This document shows, one piece after another, positions 22,820 to 32,017 of a stretch of 64,000 nt of DNA. Source of the stretch: Lumbricus rubellus (taxonomy: Eukaryota > Annelida > Clitellata > Crassiclitellata > Lumbricidae); NCBI GenBank assembly GCA_945859605.1, contig OX243814.1, positions 43,869,505 to 43,933,504 of the forward strand, written 5' to 3'. Every line of letters starts with the position of its first letter. The stretch's first letter is position 1. The notes beneath the pieces are model-generated. The model worked only from the letters and a program-made list of their open reading frames with translations. It ran no database searches and was not told where the DNA came from. A program made the translations under genes and the position numbers.

Positions 22820-23490
22820 CCGACCGATAATTGTATGACCAATCATCCTATGACCAATCGTTTTATGACCAATCGTCCTATGACCTATTGTCCTATGATC
22901 AATCGTCCATGCATGTGATCAATCATCCTATGATCACATGGACGATTGGTCACATGAACGATTGGTCATAGGACGATTGGTCATAGGATGATTGTCATAT
23001 GATCAATCGTCCTATGAACAATCGTCCTATGATAAAACGTTCATGTAACCAAACGTCCTATGAACAATCGTCCGTGTGATCAATCGTCCATGTGATCAAT
23101 CGTCCTATGACCAATCGTTTTATGACCAATTGTCCCATGACCAATCGTTCTATGACCAATCGTCCTATGACCAATCGTCCTATGACCATTCGCTCCTTGA
23201 TTGATCGTCCTATGATCAATCGTCCATATGACCAATCGTCCTATGACAATCGTCCTTTGACCAATCGTCTTGTGACCAATTGTCCTATGACCAATCATCC
23301 TATGACCAATCGTCTTATGAACAATTATCGTCCTATGACCTATCATCCTATGACCAATCGTCCTATGACCAATCGTCCTATGACCAATCGTCCTATGACC
23401 AATCATCCTCTGACCAATTGCCCTATGACCAATTGTCCTATGATCAATCATCCGTATACCACCATGTTGACCAGTGATCCGCATTAACCC
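22820..23490. repeat. 15-nt tandem array with inverted segment (fold-back type)
   Basis: Units of GACCAATCGTCCTAT are repeated in plus orientation (22820-22935), then in inverted orientation (about 22940-22995, GGACGATTGGTCAT), then in plus orientation again to about 23460. The units vary at a few positions. Fifteen is a multiple of three, so long frames (MTNRP-like) open on both strands without being genes. The layout is a collapsed or rearranged fold-back element. Confidence 0.75.
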
Positions 23491-24936
23491 AGAAGTTGAT
23501 TAAAACGACGGCACGGTGACCTTGAGTTCCCAAAATAAGCTGACTAAGAATAGACAAAGCAAAAAACATTTTCATTATTTTATCTGCTGCTTTGTGTTGT
23601 TGACTCACGCATGTCATTAAGACTGCTGTGGAATGAGTCGATGGCGTCCCTTCATAAGCAGAAGATCGTTGGAATCTTCCGAATTAAGCTGCGAATGTAG
23701 AAACTAAACATGCGATTTTTTCTCCATCGTTGATTCAGTCTTTATTCTTCGTGCGGTCACTCTCAACCGTTCGTTGGTCTCCGTACATCTCCGGATATCT
23801 CCGGAATAATCGGATTTCGTCGCTAGGGCATCGTTAATGCAAAGAAGTCAGGCCGAATAATTAATTATAATTAGCTGCCGCTCGCTACACGCACACTTAA
23901 TGCATTTGGTCAGCGATCAGTTTAAAACTAGCCCAATTGCATCGGTTGCAGTACCAGTTGTACATCCTTAGCACCCTGCATATATTTTCATCACCAGTCC
24001 TGACGAGTAGATGAGTAACCAAAGAAGCTGCTGAACCTTTGAAAATACTTTCAGATGGGTTTGTTGTCACAAACTTTCAGAGAGAGGGTTGCAAGGCAGG
24101 ACAGGCTCGTCAGACCATGAATAGGATACGCAAAAACGAGTAATTAACACCTATACCCCTCTTCAACGTCAATTTAACGTTAAGTAGGCTACTTGTAAAT
24201 AGAAACTTATTGAGCCATGCTCAGACATTTGTCAGTTATTCCCGATACTTGGATCCAACATATTCCGACGTTAGCGACATAAGTATAGCCTATAATTATG
24301 AAAAACTGCATGATGATAAAACGTTATTCTACCGGGTGCAATTATCTCCGTAATGTAATGCATGGACTTTGAGCCATGCGCACGTTAGTAATCCTTGTGC
24401 GCGAACCTCCCGGTTCTCCGACTTTCGACTTATTCACGGTAGGCACAATGCCCAATGGGCCAATGCCTATGTCTATTTACACTTTTTACAGGGACCATGG
24501 CTTGTTTAGGATAAAGCTAACACGACATGTAAGCTTATTGCGCATTCAGTCCCTTACTGAGAGAGAAAGAGAAAGAAATGGAGAGGCAGGAACATATACA
24601 GAGAGAGGCAGAGGCAGGGACAGACGGAGTGACAGATTGACAGAGAAGAAGCAGGTAGAGAGACAGACAGACAGACAGACAGACCGACAATCAGAGACAG
24701 AGAGACAGACAGACCTGGGACTACTAGTGCAGAAATTTCACTAGTAACCTAATAATTATCACTAATAATAACTATAATTAATATAGTAAATACTGATTAA
24801 TTAATTAGCATTCATGTTACTAATATTAGTAATTATTAGCAGTAGCCAATAATTTAGAAAATTATATAATAGTAGGCCTATAATTATTCGTTACCTTTTA
24901 ATGATCCGAGCCAATAATATTATTATATTATACTAG

Positions 24937-25832
24937 CGTACCCGGCCACGCGTTGCTGTGGCTGAAAAGAGCATCCAACCACCCGTCCCTACCTCCATTC
25001 GAAATCCCCTTCCCCTCACCAACCCCCTCCCCTCCCTCTCCTCCTCCCCTCCCCTGTCCTCCCCTTCCCCTCCTCTTCCCACCCCTCCCCATGCAATCCC
25101 CTAGACTCCCCCTCTACATCCTCCCGTCCCCCTCCACTCCCTTCCCCTCCACCTCCCTCTGCACCCTACCCTCCACCTTCCCCTGCACCCTCCCAGTTCC
25201 CCCTCCCTCCGTCCCTTTCTCTGCCTCCCTGCATCCCTCCCTCCTCCATCCCCCCTCCGCTCCCTCGCCTCCCTCTTCGTCCCGCTCCCATTCCCCTCCT
25301 TTCCTCCCTCACACCACCCCTTCCCGATAGCGACTCGGAAACGCGTACGCAAGACGGCCGCTATTGAATGTGTTGAATCTATATTGAAAATGCGCTATAT
25401 AAGCCTTGCGGAACCACCATTTGAAACGCGCCCGAATTTGGCGAAGGCATAATTATGGACGGTTTGAATTTGAACTCGGAATCGGTCGAATCGGGTTCGC
25501 ATTATGCTTTTTTGCTAAAATCGTTTTACAAAAAAAAACTTTCACTTCGATTCGACCGATTTCGATTTCAAATTGAAACCGTCCATAATTATGCCTTCGC
25601 CGAATTCGGGCGCGTTTAAAAATGGTGGTTCCGCAAGGGTCATATAGCGCATTTTCAACTCGGAATCGGTCGAAGTGAAGGTTGTTGTTTTTTTGTAAAA
25701 GACTTTAGCAAAAAAGCATTATGCAAACCCGCGCCTATTGCTGCAATTTTGAAAAGAATCGGTCCAGGACTTTCCAAGATCCTTGAGGAGAAAGATTCGT
25801 GCGAACGCAGTTACATTTTTATTTATATAGAT
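24937..25832. repeat. Interspersed repeat with pyrimidine-rich core
   Basis: It starts CTAGCGTACCCGGCCACGCG, continues into a long CCCTCC-rich strand (about 25000-25325), and ends near TTTATTTATATAGATTGG. A second copy at 50125-50575 shares the start (TAGCTGATCCCGGCCTCGCG, then AAAAGAGCGTCCAACCA) and the same kind of core. The family is not identified. Proline/serine open frames across it are compositional. Confidence 0.6.
25384..25658. repeat. Long inverted repeat inside the interspersed repeat
   Basis: The left arm (TTGAAAATGCGCTATATAAG through GGCATAATTATGGACGGTTT to ATCGGTCGAAT) pairs with the right arm (ATTCGACCGAT through AAACCGTCCATAATTATGCC to GCGCATTTTCAA). The arms are about 115 nt with few mismatches and a central spacer of about 45 nt. 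Confidence 0.75.
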
Positions 25833-25885
25833 TGGCTCGGACCATAAAAGGTAGCGACTGTATTATTATGCATTGATTGTTTTAG

Positions 25886-26026
25886 TGTCGTTGGCAAGCT
25901 GAGCTTTGCAGTCCACACGTTGACCCGTGTTGTGCGGGATTGAAGTGTTCCAACTACCAGGGTGGATACTGCCTCAGTCGGCTTCAATCGTGCATCTGCT
26001 ATCCACAGAAATCTTCAGATATGTAG
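25886..26026 (+). CDS. Knottin-like secreted prepropeptide, cysteine-rich exon
   Basis: Forty-six codons and a stop, opening directly on a Cys codon after the acceptor GATTGTTTTAG. Eight cysteines fall in the pattern C-x6-C-x6-CC-x4-C-x7-C-x6-C-x-C. The first six match the inhibitor-cystine-knot arrangement of knottins, and the final C-x6-C-x-C is like the extended hairpin of eight-Cys members. With the exon at 21915 the precursor would have about 108 residues, and the mature part after Lys-Arg would have about 53. ICK peptides include channel ligands, toxins, antimicrobials and agouti-type hormones, and sequence alone does not choose among them. I identify no named family. A polyadenylation signal follows at 26170. 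Confidence 0.65.
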   Translation, partial: CRWQAELCSPHVDPCCAGLKCSNYQGGYCLSRLQSCICYPQKSSDM

Positions 26027-26169
26027 AGTCTGCATCACAGGAGCACCTGCAACTTTACACTCCGCAATCCAGCTTCTGAAGCTGGTGCCTTGCGCTTCGA
26101 AATTTCCAGATTACGATTGCGATTACGATCTGAAGTCCGTTTCAAGACATTCAAGCTATAATATATTAT

Positions 26170-26175
26170 AATAAA
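26170..26175 (+). terminator. Polyadenylation signal of the knottin-like gene
   Basis: AATAAA, 144 bp after the stop codon, in an AT-rich context with T-rich sequence downstream. Confidence 0.5.
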
Positions 26176-26179
26176 TTAT

Positions 26180-26950
26180 TATAATTTTATACGTTCGAAT
26201 GAATCTGGTTTTTATCTACTTTGCACTGTTCAGAAATATTCTGTGTCATCCACAGTCATCTTAGTAGCATTTCGTCGAATAACAAATGGGCTTATAAACA
26301 TGTTTGCCCAACACGATTTAAAGTCTTGTAAGCTTCGATTTGCCCAATGCTTGTAAAGAAGATTAGATTTGTCTACATGTGAAAGAACAGGTTTTTATTT
26401 GCAACGAGCCAACGACTAGTAAAATAAATAGAGCACAATGCAGCGTTCAATCTGCTAAAGAGAACAAATGAATATGTCCAGGGGTAAATGTCCTGCATCC
26501 GCTAAGACAATATGCGCAAGCTATCTAGTAAAAATCGTCCAAACAGAACCATTAGGCTACACGAAATATCGAAGCTATTAAATCAAAGTAATGAATGACG
26601 TGACTTTTAGTCATACTGTATTACTGTGGTGCTTCAGTCTCAAATGATAATCAACACAAATAGACTTACAGCATTATTTTGTTACGACCGCCGGGGCGGG
26701 AGACCCTCATACGCTAACTTTTTCATCACACTTATTATATTAAATTATTTATATCTATTACTTTACAACATTATTATGTTACCACCGCCGGGGTGCGAGA
26801 CCCTCAATATTTCTGTAATTATTGCCATCGTTCTCATTAAATCGATAATTATTGTAATGTAGCCTAATTCAGACAATTTCTAAAGCATCGTCAGTAGCAA
26901 GCCACTTCTATGATGCTTTACATGCATAATAATTATCATATTATCTTAAG
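26180..26950. other. Intergenic, nothing recognised
   Basis: AT-rich, with two short related blocks (CCGCCGGGG...GAGACCCTCA) at about 26689 and 26785. No gene is seen. Confidence 0.4.
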
Positions 26951-26954
26951 GTAC

Positions 26955-28069
26955 TGTAGAGATTTTGCACTGTATGGGTGTCTGTATGTGTGTCTGCCCT
27001 GCTCTGTATCTCTGCCTGTACCTATACCTTCAGCCTATCTACATCTTCAGCACATCTACATCTTCAGCACATCTACATCTTCAGCACATCTACATCTTCA
27101 GCACATCTACATCTTCAGCACATCTACATCTTCAGCACATCTACATCTTCAGCACATCTACATCTTCAGCACATCTACATCTTCAGCACATCTACATCTT
27201 CAGCACATCTACATCTTCAGCACATCTACATCTTCAGCACATCTACTTGCTCAGCATACCTAGCCTATAGCCTACTTCTACATCTTCAGCGCATCTAGCC
27301 TACGCCGCCTATAGCCCACATCTACATCTTCAGCGCATCTAGCCTACGCCGCCTACAGCCCACATCTACATCTTCAGCACATCTACATCTTCAGCACATC
27401 TACATCTTCAGCACATCTACATCTTCAGCACATCTACATCTTCAGCACACATACAGGGTATATAAGTCCGCTCGTACGCTTGCTCGGGGCAGACGAATGG
27501 CCTGGTGAAGAACGCCTAAACCGCGTAGTAGTCAGGCTAAATGATCTGGCTTGACGGACGGTAAAACGTTCGTTGAGTGATACTGTTGTAGAGGGGGTAA
27601 ATCCTGATCTGTGCCTCGAGAAGAACATCGGCCTCTTCAGGTATCCCTCTACATGACTGGGGTTCGGAGCCTGACTACCGTAACCTAGCTGACGGAAAAA
27701 GCTGCTTCGACGCTCGGACTCTTGCGCTGCAGTAGTCGCTGCTACTGACATTCCGATCTGTTGTTGCTGTCTGACCTTTCACTTTCTGCTGCAACTGACT
27801 TTCCGAATCTGGGCGCTATATCAATTACTGTTCTCTGATCGTGGCGCTACATAAATCGTGCTGTGAAATCTGTGATCCTTCCATAAACTGTGATTCTTCA
27901 ATAAACTGTGATTCTTCAATAAACTGTGATTCTTCAATGAAACGTGTTCAAGCCTAGTCGGCTAATCTTTAGTCTACCGCTAAAGTGGACTCCGCGGACT
28001 GCAAGGGTACCTGACGACAGGGGTTGGTACTGGTCATCCTGGGTCTTCGCCCAGCCCCCGTTCTCCACA
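26955..28069 (+). repeat. 5' LTR (1115 bp)
   Basis: It contains about twelve copies of a 17-nt unit (CATCTACATCTTCAGCA) near 27045-27240 and more at 27360-27450. A TATA box (TATATAAG, 27459-27466) and repeated AATAAA signals in CTTCAATAAACTGTGA units (about 27895-27940) follow. By my eye comparison it differs from the 3' LTR by two substitutions and one 17-nt unit, so the insertion is recent. Confidence 0.92.
27459..27466 (+). promoter_or_regulatory. TATA box in the 5' LTR
   Basis: TATATAAG follows the 17-nt repeat block and precedes the R/U5 part of the LTR. The upstream repeats are in the position of an enhancer, which is inference. The same motif is in the 3' LTR. Confidence 0.6.
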
Positions 28070-28070
28070 A

Positions 28071-28090
28071 ACTGGTACCAGAAGTGGGGT
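28071..28090 (+). other. Primer-binding site
   Basis: Just after the LTR end (one or two bases later) comes TGGTACCAGAAGTGGGG. It begins TGG as expected for pairing with a tRNA 3' CCA. The remainder resembles Leu-tRNA-type binding sites (TGGTGTCAGAAGTGGG), but I cannot confirm which tRNA is used. Confidence 0.5.
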
Positions 28091-28180
28091 GATCTGAAAA
28101 ATTCGTTGGACTGCTTCAAATTGCTTCCAGAATTCGCAGCACTTCTACGACGCCGGTGAAATTTCGACAGAACAGCAGCA

Positions 28181-31100
28181 ATGTGGAACTCAGTGTTTGG
28201 TGGAACGGATGGAAATGCTGCTGACTTCCCAACGACTTCTTCACCCGCCGCTGGACGAGGAAGGGACGTTTTGGTCGACTACGAAGTCGAGTCCAGCCGT
28301 TTCCTCGAGAAAATCGACTTCGACGATGCGCCGAAGAAGGATCGCAAAGCTATGCTGATTGCGGAAAGAGACGTTAGCGGGTTGGAGTCGAAAGTCATGG
28401 AGAATGTCAGTCGCATGTCCGGTGAAAAGAGGAATCCTGTGAAGCCCGGAAAATTCGATGGAACCGGATCCCTCGAATCGTTCTTGGCACAATTCGACGT
28501 GTGCGCAAGACACAACCGATGGACTGCAGCCGACAAAGTCGACTTCCTCCGTTGTTCCTTGGAGAAGGCAGCAACGCAGCTGTTATGGGATTTCGGGGCC
28601 CGGACGGACGTCACGTACGAACAACTCGTCGAGAGACTGCGTCAACGCTACGGGTCGGAGGGTCAAGCCGAGACCTTCCGAGCGCAACTCTATTATCGCC
28701 GACAGAGAGCCGATGAGACTCTTGGTGATCTGCTTCACGACATCCGGAGACTCGTCGTCCTTGCTTACCCGGTGCCGTCCAGCGAAACGACCGAAATCCT
28801 TGCGAAGGACGCCTTCCTCGAAGCGATCCGCGACCGGGAATTGTCTCTAAAGGTGAGAGAACGTGAACCTAAGACCATCGACGAGGCGTATCGAACGGCT
28901 CTACGCCTCGCCGCGTATCAGCAAACGGCGGACTTGGACGATCGTCGGAGACCTGCCAATCGAGTGCGAGGGTCTCAGGAAGTCGACGCCGGTGGACAGC
29001 TCCAGTCTCAATTGGACAGCTTCTTCGCGGCGCAGCGTAAGTGGCAACAGGACATGGAAGGAAGAATCTGCCGACAGCTGGACGAGATTCGAGGCTCGTA
29101 TCGCACGAGTTTCAACGCCGAACCGGCTGTTCCACGGACGGTTCCATCTACCGTTCCTACTCCTCCTCCTCCTTCGCAAGGGAACGCACCAGGTAGTCCC
29201 GGGCGCGGGATAACCTGCTTCAACTGTGGACGGGTCGGTCACGTGGCTCGCCGGTGCCGCCAGCGCCAGCAGTTCTTCAACCGCCGTGACGACGCAGCCA
29301 CCTCGGACCCACCGACGTCCGAGCAGAATGGGACGACCGTCACCAACCACACGACGAGAGACAGAGCAACGGGCGTAACGAACAACGCGATCTACATCCG
29401 TGGAACGATCAACGGACAGCAAAGAACATGCCTAGTGGACACTGGGTCGGAGGTAAGCCTGGTTCCCTCTGCTGATGTTGATGGTCTGCCGCTTCAGCCT
29501 AGTAACCGCATTCTTTTGGCTGCTAATGGAACACAGATTAGAGTCTTGGGTCAGATTGATGTTCCGATTAAGATTTCCAGAGGGTTCTCTATTGATACGG
29601 GCTTTCTTGTCTCTGACCAGATAGGCGAACCAATGCTTGGGATGGACTGGTTGAGGCAGCATCGTTGTCGCTTGGGTTTTGGTCAGGGCGCACTCTTCAT
29701 TGGTCGGCGCCGCATTCCTCTGGTTAAGGGTAATGGCTCGCTTTGGTGTCGCAGGGTGATGGTTGCGGAGGAGACTACAATTCTTCCTCGATCCCAGAGC
29801 GATGTTTCTTGTAAGACGCAATATCGGGATTTGACAACTTCTGCCCAGGCGTGGATGACCGAATCGAAGGAAATCCAACCCGGTTTGCATGTGGCCCGAG
29901 TTGTGATGAATGACGATGCTAATAGGGCGTGTATTAGGGTTGTAAACTTGAATGAATATCCTGCTATGTTGACTGTCGATCAAATGTTGGGTGACTTACA
30001 CCCCGTGGAGGTCGAGGTAAGGAAGGAAAAGGAAGAACTGACGGATCCTTCCGGTGAAACACACTTAGTGGGAAAGTTGATGGAGGAGATTTCTGAGGAT
30101 GTTCCGGTAGAAACAAAGGAGAGACTGAAGGAGTTGTTGGTCAAGTACGAAGAGATTTTCTCGACCACGGACCATGACCTAGGGAGGACCACGATCTCTC
30201 AGCACAGGATTGACACCGGAGACTCTCGTCCTGTGAGACAACCCTTGAGGAGGCAGCCGCTTCCGTATCAGGCCGCCATTGATGCAGAACTGGATCAAAT
30301 GTTGTCGACTGGTGTTGTGGAACCTGCTCTTGGCGAATGTTCTGCGAATGTGGTGCTCGCCAAGGAGATAGATAGATCTTTACGGTCTCGTAATGGTTAC
30401 GGCAAATCTGTTAGGCCTAATCTGGCAGGGAAGGATTCCTATCCTTTTCCTAGAACCGATGCCTTCGTTGATGCCCTTTCTCATGCTGGGTGTCTTAGAA
30501 CTCTTGACTTGCGATATGGATGTCTCCAGAGAACGATTGGTCTCGCTCATGTGAATAGGAACGGTCTGTCTACCTGTAGGCTGATTGTGAATCATGGACT
30601 TGTGCTCTTTGACCCCGGAGGATATCGATCTGATTTTGTTCGACTGATTCGAGAGAGACCCGCTGGTCTGTTTTACGTGGCTGAACTGTCCGAAAGATTC
30701 GAGAAGGCTCATAGCCTTAAGAGGAACGCTGAGAGGCGCAAACACAGCTACGACTTGCGAGTACGGCCGGCAAGATTCGAAGAAGGCGATTGGGTTTACT
30801 ACTTCAGTCCACGGAAGTTTGTGGGTCGTAGCCCAAAATTCCAGCGTAATTTCACGGGTCCCTACATGATACAGAGAGCGTGCGGTCCGGTCAACTACCT
30901 CCTCCAAAGGTCGCCGAAGGCTAAGCCCTTCGTGTCTCACGTTGACAAACTCCGTCACTGCTATGGGCGGACAAAGGGACAGTGGAGTGAGCCGGCTACC
31001 AGGATGACCGATGAACCAGCTATCGAGGCAGCAGACAAAGCCACAGCTCCTCCAAGCCGTCGGCCACGTCACCGTTGGAAGCGTTCACCTACAACGGAAT

Positions 31101-31282
31101 CGCCTGCCACACCCGCCGAAGCTAACGGCGGCACGACAGCTTTTGCCGTCGATCGGCCACAAGACAGGACGCTGGATAAGAAGGCGCGAGGAAGAGATGT
31201 CTACGAGGGAGACCCGGACGGAACTACGACCGGTTCAAGCCGACCTCGTCGCAACCCTCGCCGACCAGTCCGTTTTCAGTAA
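28181..31282 (+). CDS. Gag-pol fusion with gutted polymerase region
   Basis: One 1033-residue frame starting at an ATG 110 bp after the LTR. Gag occupies about residues 60-250 with a retrotransposon-gag pattern. A CCHC zinc knuckle (Cys346, Cys349, His354, Cys359) follows, then an aspartic protease with VDTGS at 419-423 and a flap/C-terminal LGMDW at 486-490. The N-terminal part of RT is at about 640-785 (EIF...HRIDTG...PLRR; KDSYPFPRTD; LRTLDLRYG), but its middle is scrambled. The YxDD palm motif, RNase H, and the integrase zinc and DDE domains are absent. The frame resumes in the integrase C-terminus (about 835-930: GDWVYYFSP, FTGPYMI, VSHVDKLRHC). Protease and Gag could still work. Confidence 0.88.
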   Translation: MWNSVFGGTDGNAADFPTTSSPAAGRGRDVLVDYEVESSRFLEKIDFDDAPKKDRKAMLIAERDVSGLESKVMENVSRMSGEKRNPVKPGKFDGTGSLESFLAQFDVCARHNRWTAADKVDFLRCSLEKAATQLLWDFGARTDVTYEQLVERLRQRYGSEGQAETFRAQLYYRRQRADETLGDLLHDIRRLVVLAYPVPSSETTEILAKDAFLEAIRDRELSLKVREREPKTIDEAYRTALRLAAYQQTADLDDRRRPANRVRGSQEVDAGGQLQSQLDSFFAAQRKWQQDMEGRICRQLDEIRGSYRTSFNAEPAVPRTVPSTVPTPPPPSQGNAPGSPGRGITCFNCGRVGHVARRCRQRQQFFNRRDDAATSDPPTSEQNGTTVTNHTTRDRATGVTNNAIYIRGTINGQQRTCLVDTGSEVSLVPSADVDGLPLQPSNRILLAANGTQIRVLGQIDVPIKISRGFSIDTGFLVSDQIGEPMLGMDWLRQHRCRLGFGQGALFIGRRRIPLVKGNGSLWCRRVMVAEETTILPRSQSDVSCKTQYRDLTTSAQAWMTESKEIQPGLHVARVVMNDDANRACIRVVNLNEYPAMLTVDQMLGDLHPVEVEVRKEKEELTDPSGETHLVGKLMEEISEDVPVETKERLKELLVKYEEIFSTTDHDLGRTTISQHRIDTGDSRPVRQPLRRQPLPYQAAIDAELDQMLSTGVVEPALGECSANVVLAKEIDRSLRSRNGYGKSVRPNLAGKDSYPFPRTDAFVDALSHAGCLRTLDLRYGCLQRTIGLAHVNRNGLSTCRLIVNHGLVLFDPGGYRSDFVRLIRERPAGLFYVAELSERFEKAHSLKRNAERRKHSYDLRVRPARFEEGDWVYYFSPRKFVGRSPKFQRNFTGPYMIQRACGPVNYLLQRSPKAKPFVSHVDKLRHCYGRTKGQWSEPATRMTDEPAIEAADKATAPPSRRPRHRWKRSPTTESPATPAEANGGTTAFAVDRPQDRTLDKKARGRDVYEGDPDGTTTGSSRPRRNPRRPVRFQ

Positions 31283-31289
31283 GGAGTTT

Positions 31290-31740
31290 GAGGCGGACGG
31301 CGCAAGTCTCGTCGTCGGTGCGCACAAGAATCCTTGTCGGCGCACGAGTCTGCGTCCGCAGGCGTCCCTCTTCGTCTGCGCGCAAGCTTCCTCCTCGTCA
31401 GCGCACGTTCCTCTGCATCGTCGGCGCCGTTCCTTCTTCGTGCGCGCAAGTCAGCGCGCAAGGCTCTTCCACGTGCGCGCAAGTCAGCGCGCAAGGTTCT
31501 TCTACGTGCGCGCAAGTCAGCGCGCAAGGTTCTTCTTCGTGCGCGCAAGTCTGCGCGCAAGGTTCTTCTTCGAGCGCGCAAGGTTCTTCCACGTGCGCGC
31601 AAGTCAGCGCGCAAGGTTCTTCTTCGTGCGCGCAAGTTAGCGCGCAAGGTTCTTCTACGTGCGCGCAAGTCAGCGCGCAAGGTTCTTCTACGGGCGCGCA
31701 AGTCAGCGCGTTTGGGTCCCCCGTGAGCACTTCTGGCCTG
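31290..31740 (+). repeat. 33-nt GC-rich tandem repeat in the retrotransposon
   Basis: Units such as TGCGCGCAAGTCAGCGCGCA plus AGGTTCTTCTACG recur about eight times (about 31440-31710), with decayed units upstream. The period is a multiple of three and stop-free, so several frames on both strands are open. Each unit contains TGCGCGCA/GCGCGC and can form small hairpins. Confidence 0.8.
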
Positions 31741-31850
31741 CGCACATCTACATCTTCAGCACATCTACATCTTCAGCACATCTACATCTTCAGCACATCT
31801 ACATCTTCAGCACATCTACATCTTCAGCACATCTACATCTTCAGCGCATC
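31741..31850 (+). repeat. Internal copy of the LTR 17-nt repeat
   Basis: About six copies of the CATCTACATCTTCAGCA unit, identical to those in both LTRs, followed by GCGCATCTAGTCTACCCCGCC, which also resembles LTR text. This block is therefore derived from LTR sequence captured in the internal region. Confidence 0.85.
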
Positions 31851-32017
31851 TAGTCTACCCCGCCTACGGCCTACGACCATAGCCCCGCCTACTAGGACGC
31901 TGCATCCTCGGCGCAGTCAGTGCTGCCCTCATTCGCAGCTAGTTCCTGGAAGTGCGCACGTCCACGGTTTCTCGTATCGGGCCGTCCTCGGAAACTCGTC
32001 AGCAGTCAGCCGTGGAA

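Larger units (their letters stand above)
22101..25885 (+). other. Proposed phase-0 intron of the knottin-like gene
   Basis: It runs from GTAGTC to GATTGTTTTAG. It is filled with a hAT MITE, a 15-nt tandem array and a pyrimidine-rich interspersed repeat, all listed separately. The rest (about 23490-24930) has a GACA-rich simple repeat at 24655-24715 and nothing else that I recognise. Confidence 0.45.

Noticed and set aside
23080..23487. Frames of 134 and 131 residues (IGHRTIGHR, MTNRPMTNRP)
   Set aside because: The 15-nt tandem unit is a multiple of three, so frames stay open on both strands. No start context, signal or domain.
22820..23490. CRISPR-like array
   Set aside because: The repeats are directly adjacent without unique spacers, contain inverted segments, and the DNA is animal nuclear DNA.
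24953..25352. Proline/serine-rich protein on plus, Gly/Arg-rich on minus
   Set aside because: Composition artefacts of a CCCTCC-rich strand; the same occurs at 50067-50630.
25886..26026. Arthropod- or mollusc-type CS-alpha-beta defensin
   Set aside because: The GGYC...C-x-C end is reminiscent, but the C-x3-C helix spacing is missing, while C-x6-C-x6-CC fits the knottin pattern better.
26910..27298. Three overlapping frames of repeated HLHLQHIYIFS
   Set aside because: They arise from the 17-nt LTR repeat, which cycles through all three frames; they recur identically in the 3' LTR.
31276..31745. Arg- or Cys-rich frames on both strands beside the pol stop
   Set aside because: Artefacts of the stop-free 33-nt repeat; no conserved domain and several equivalent frames.
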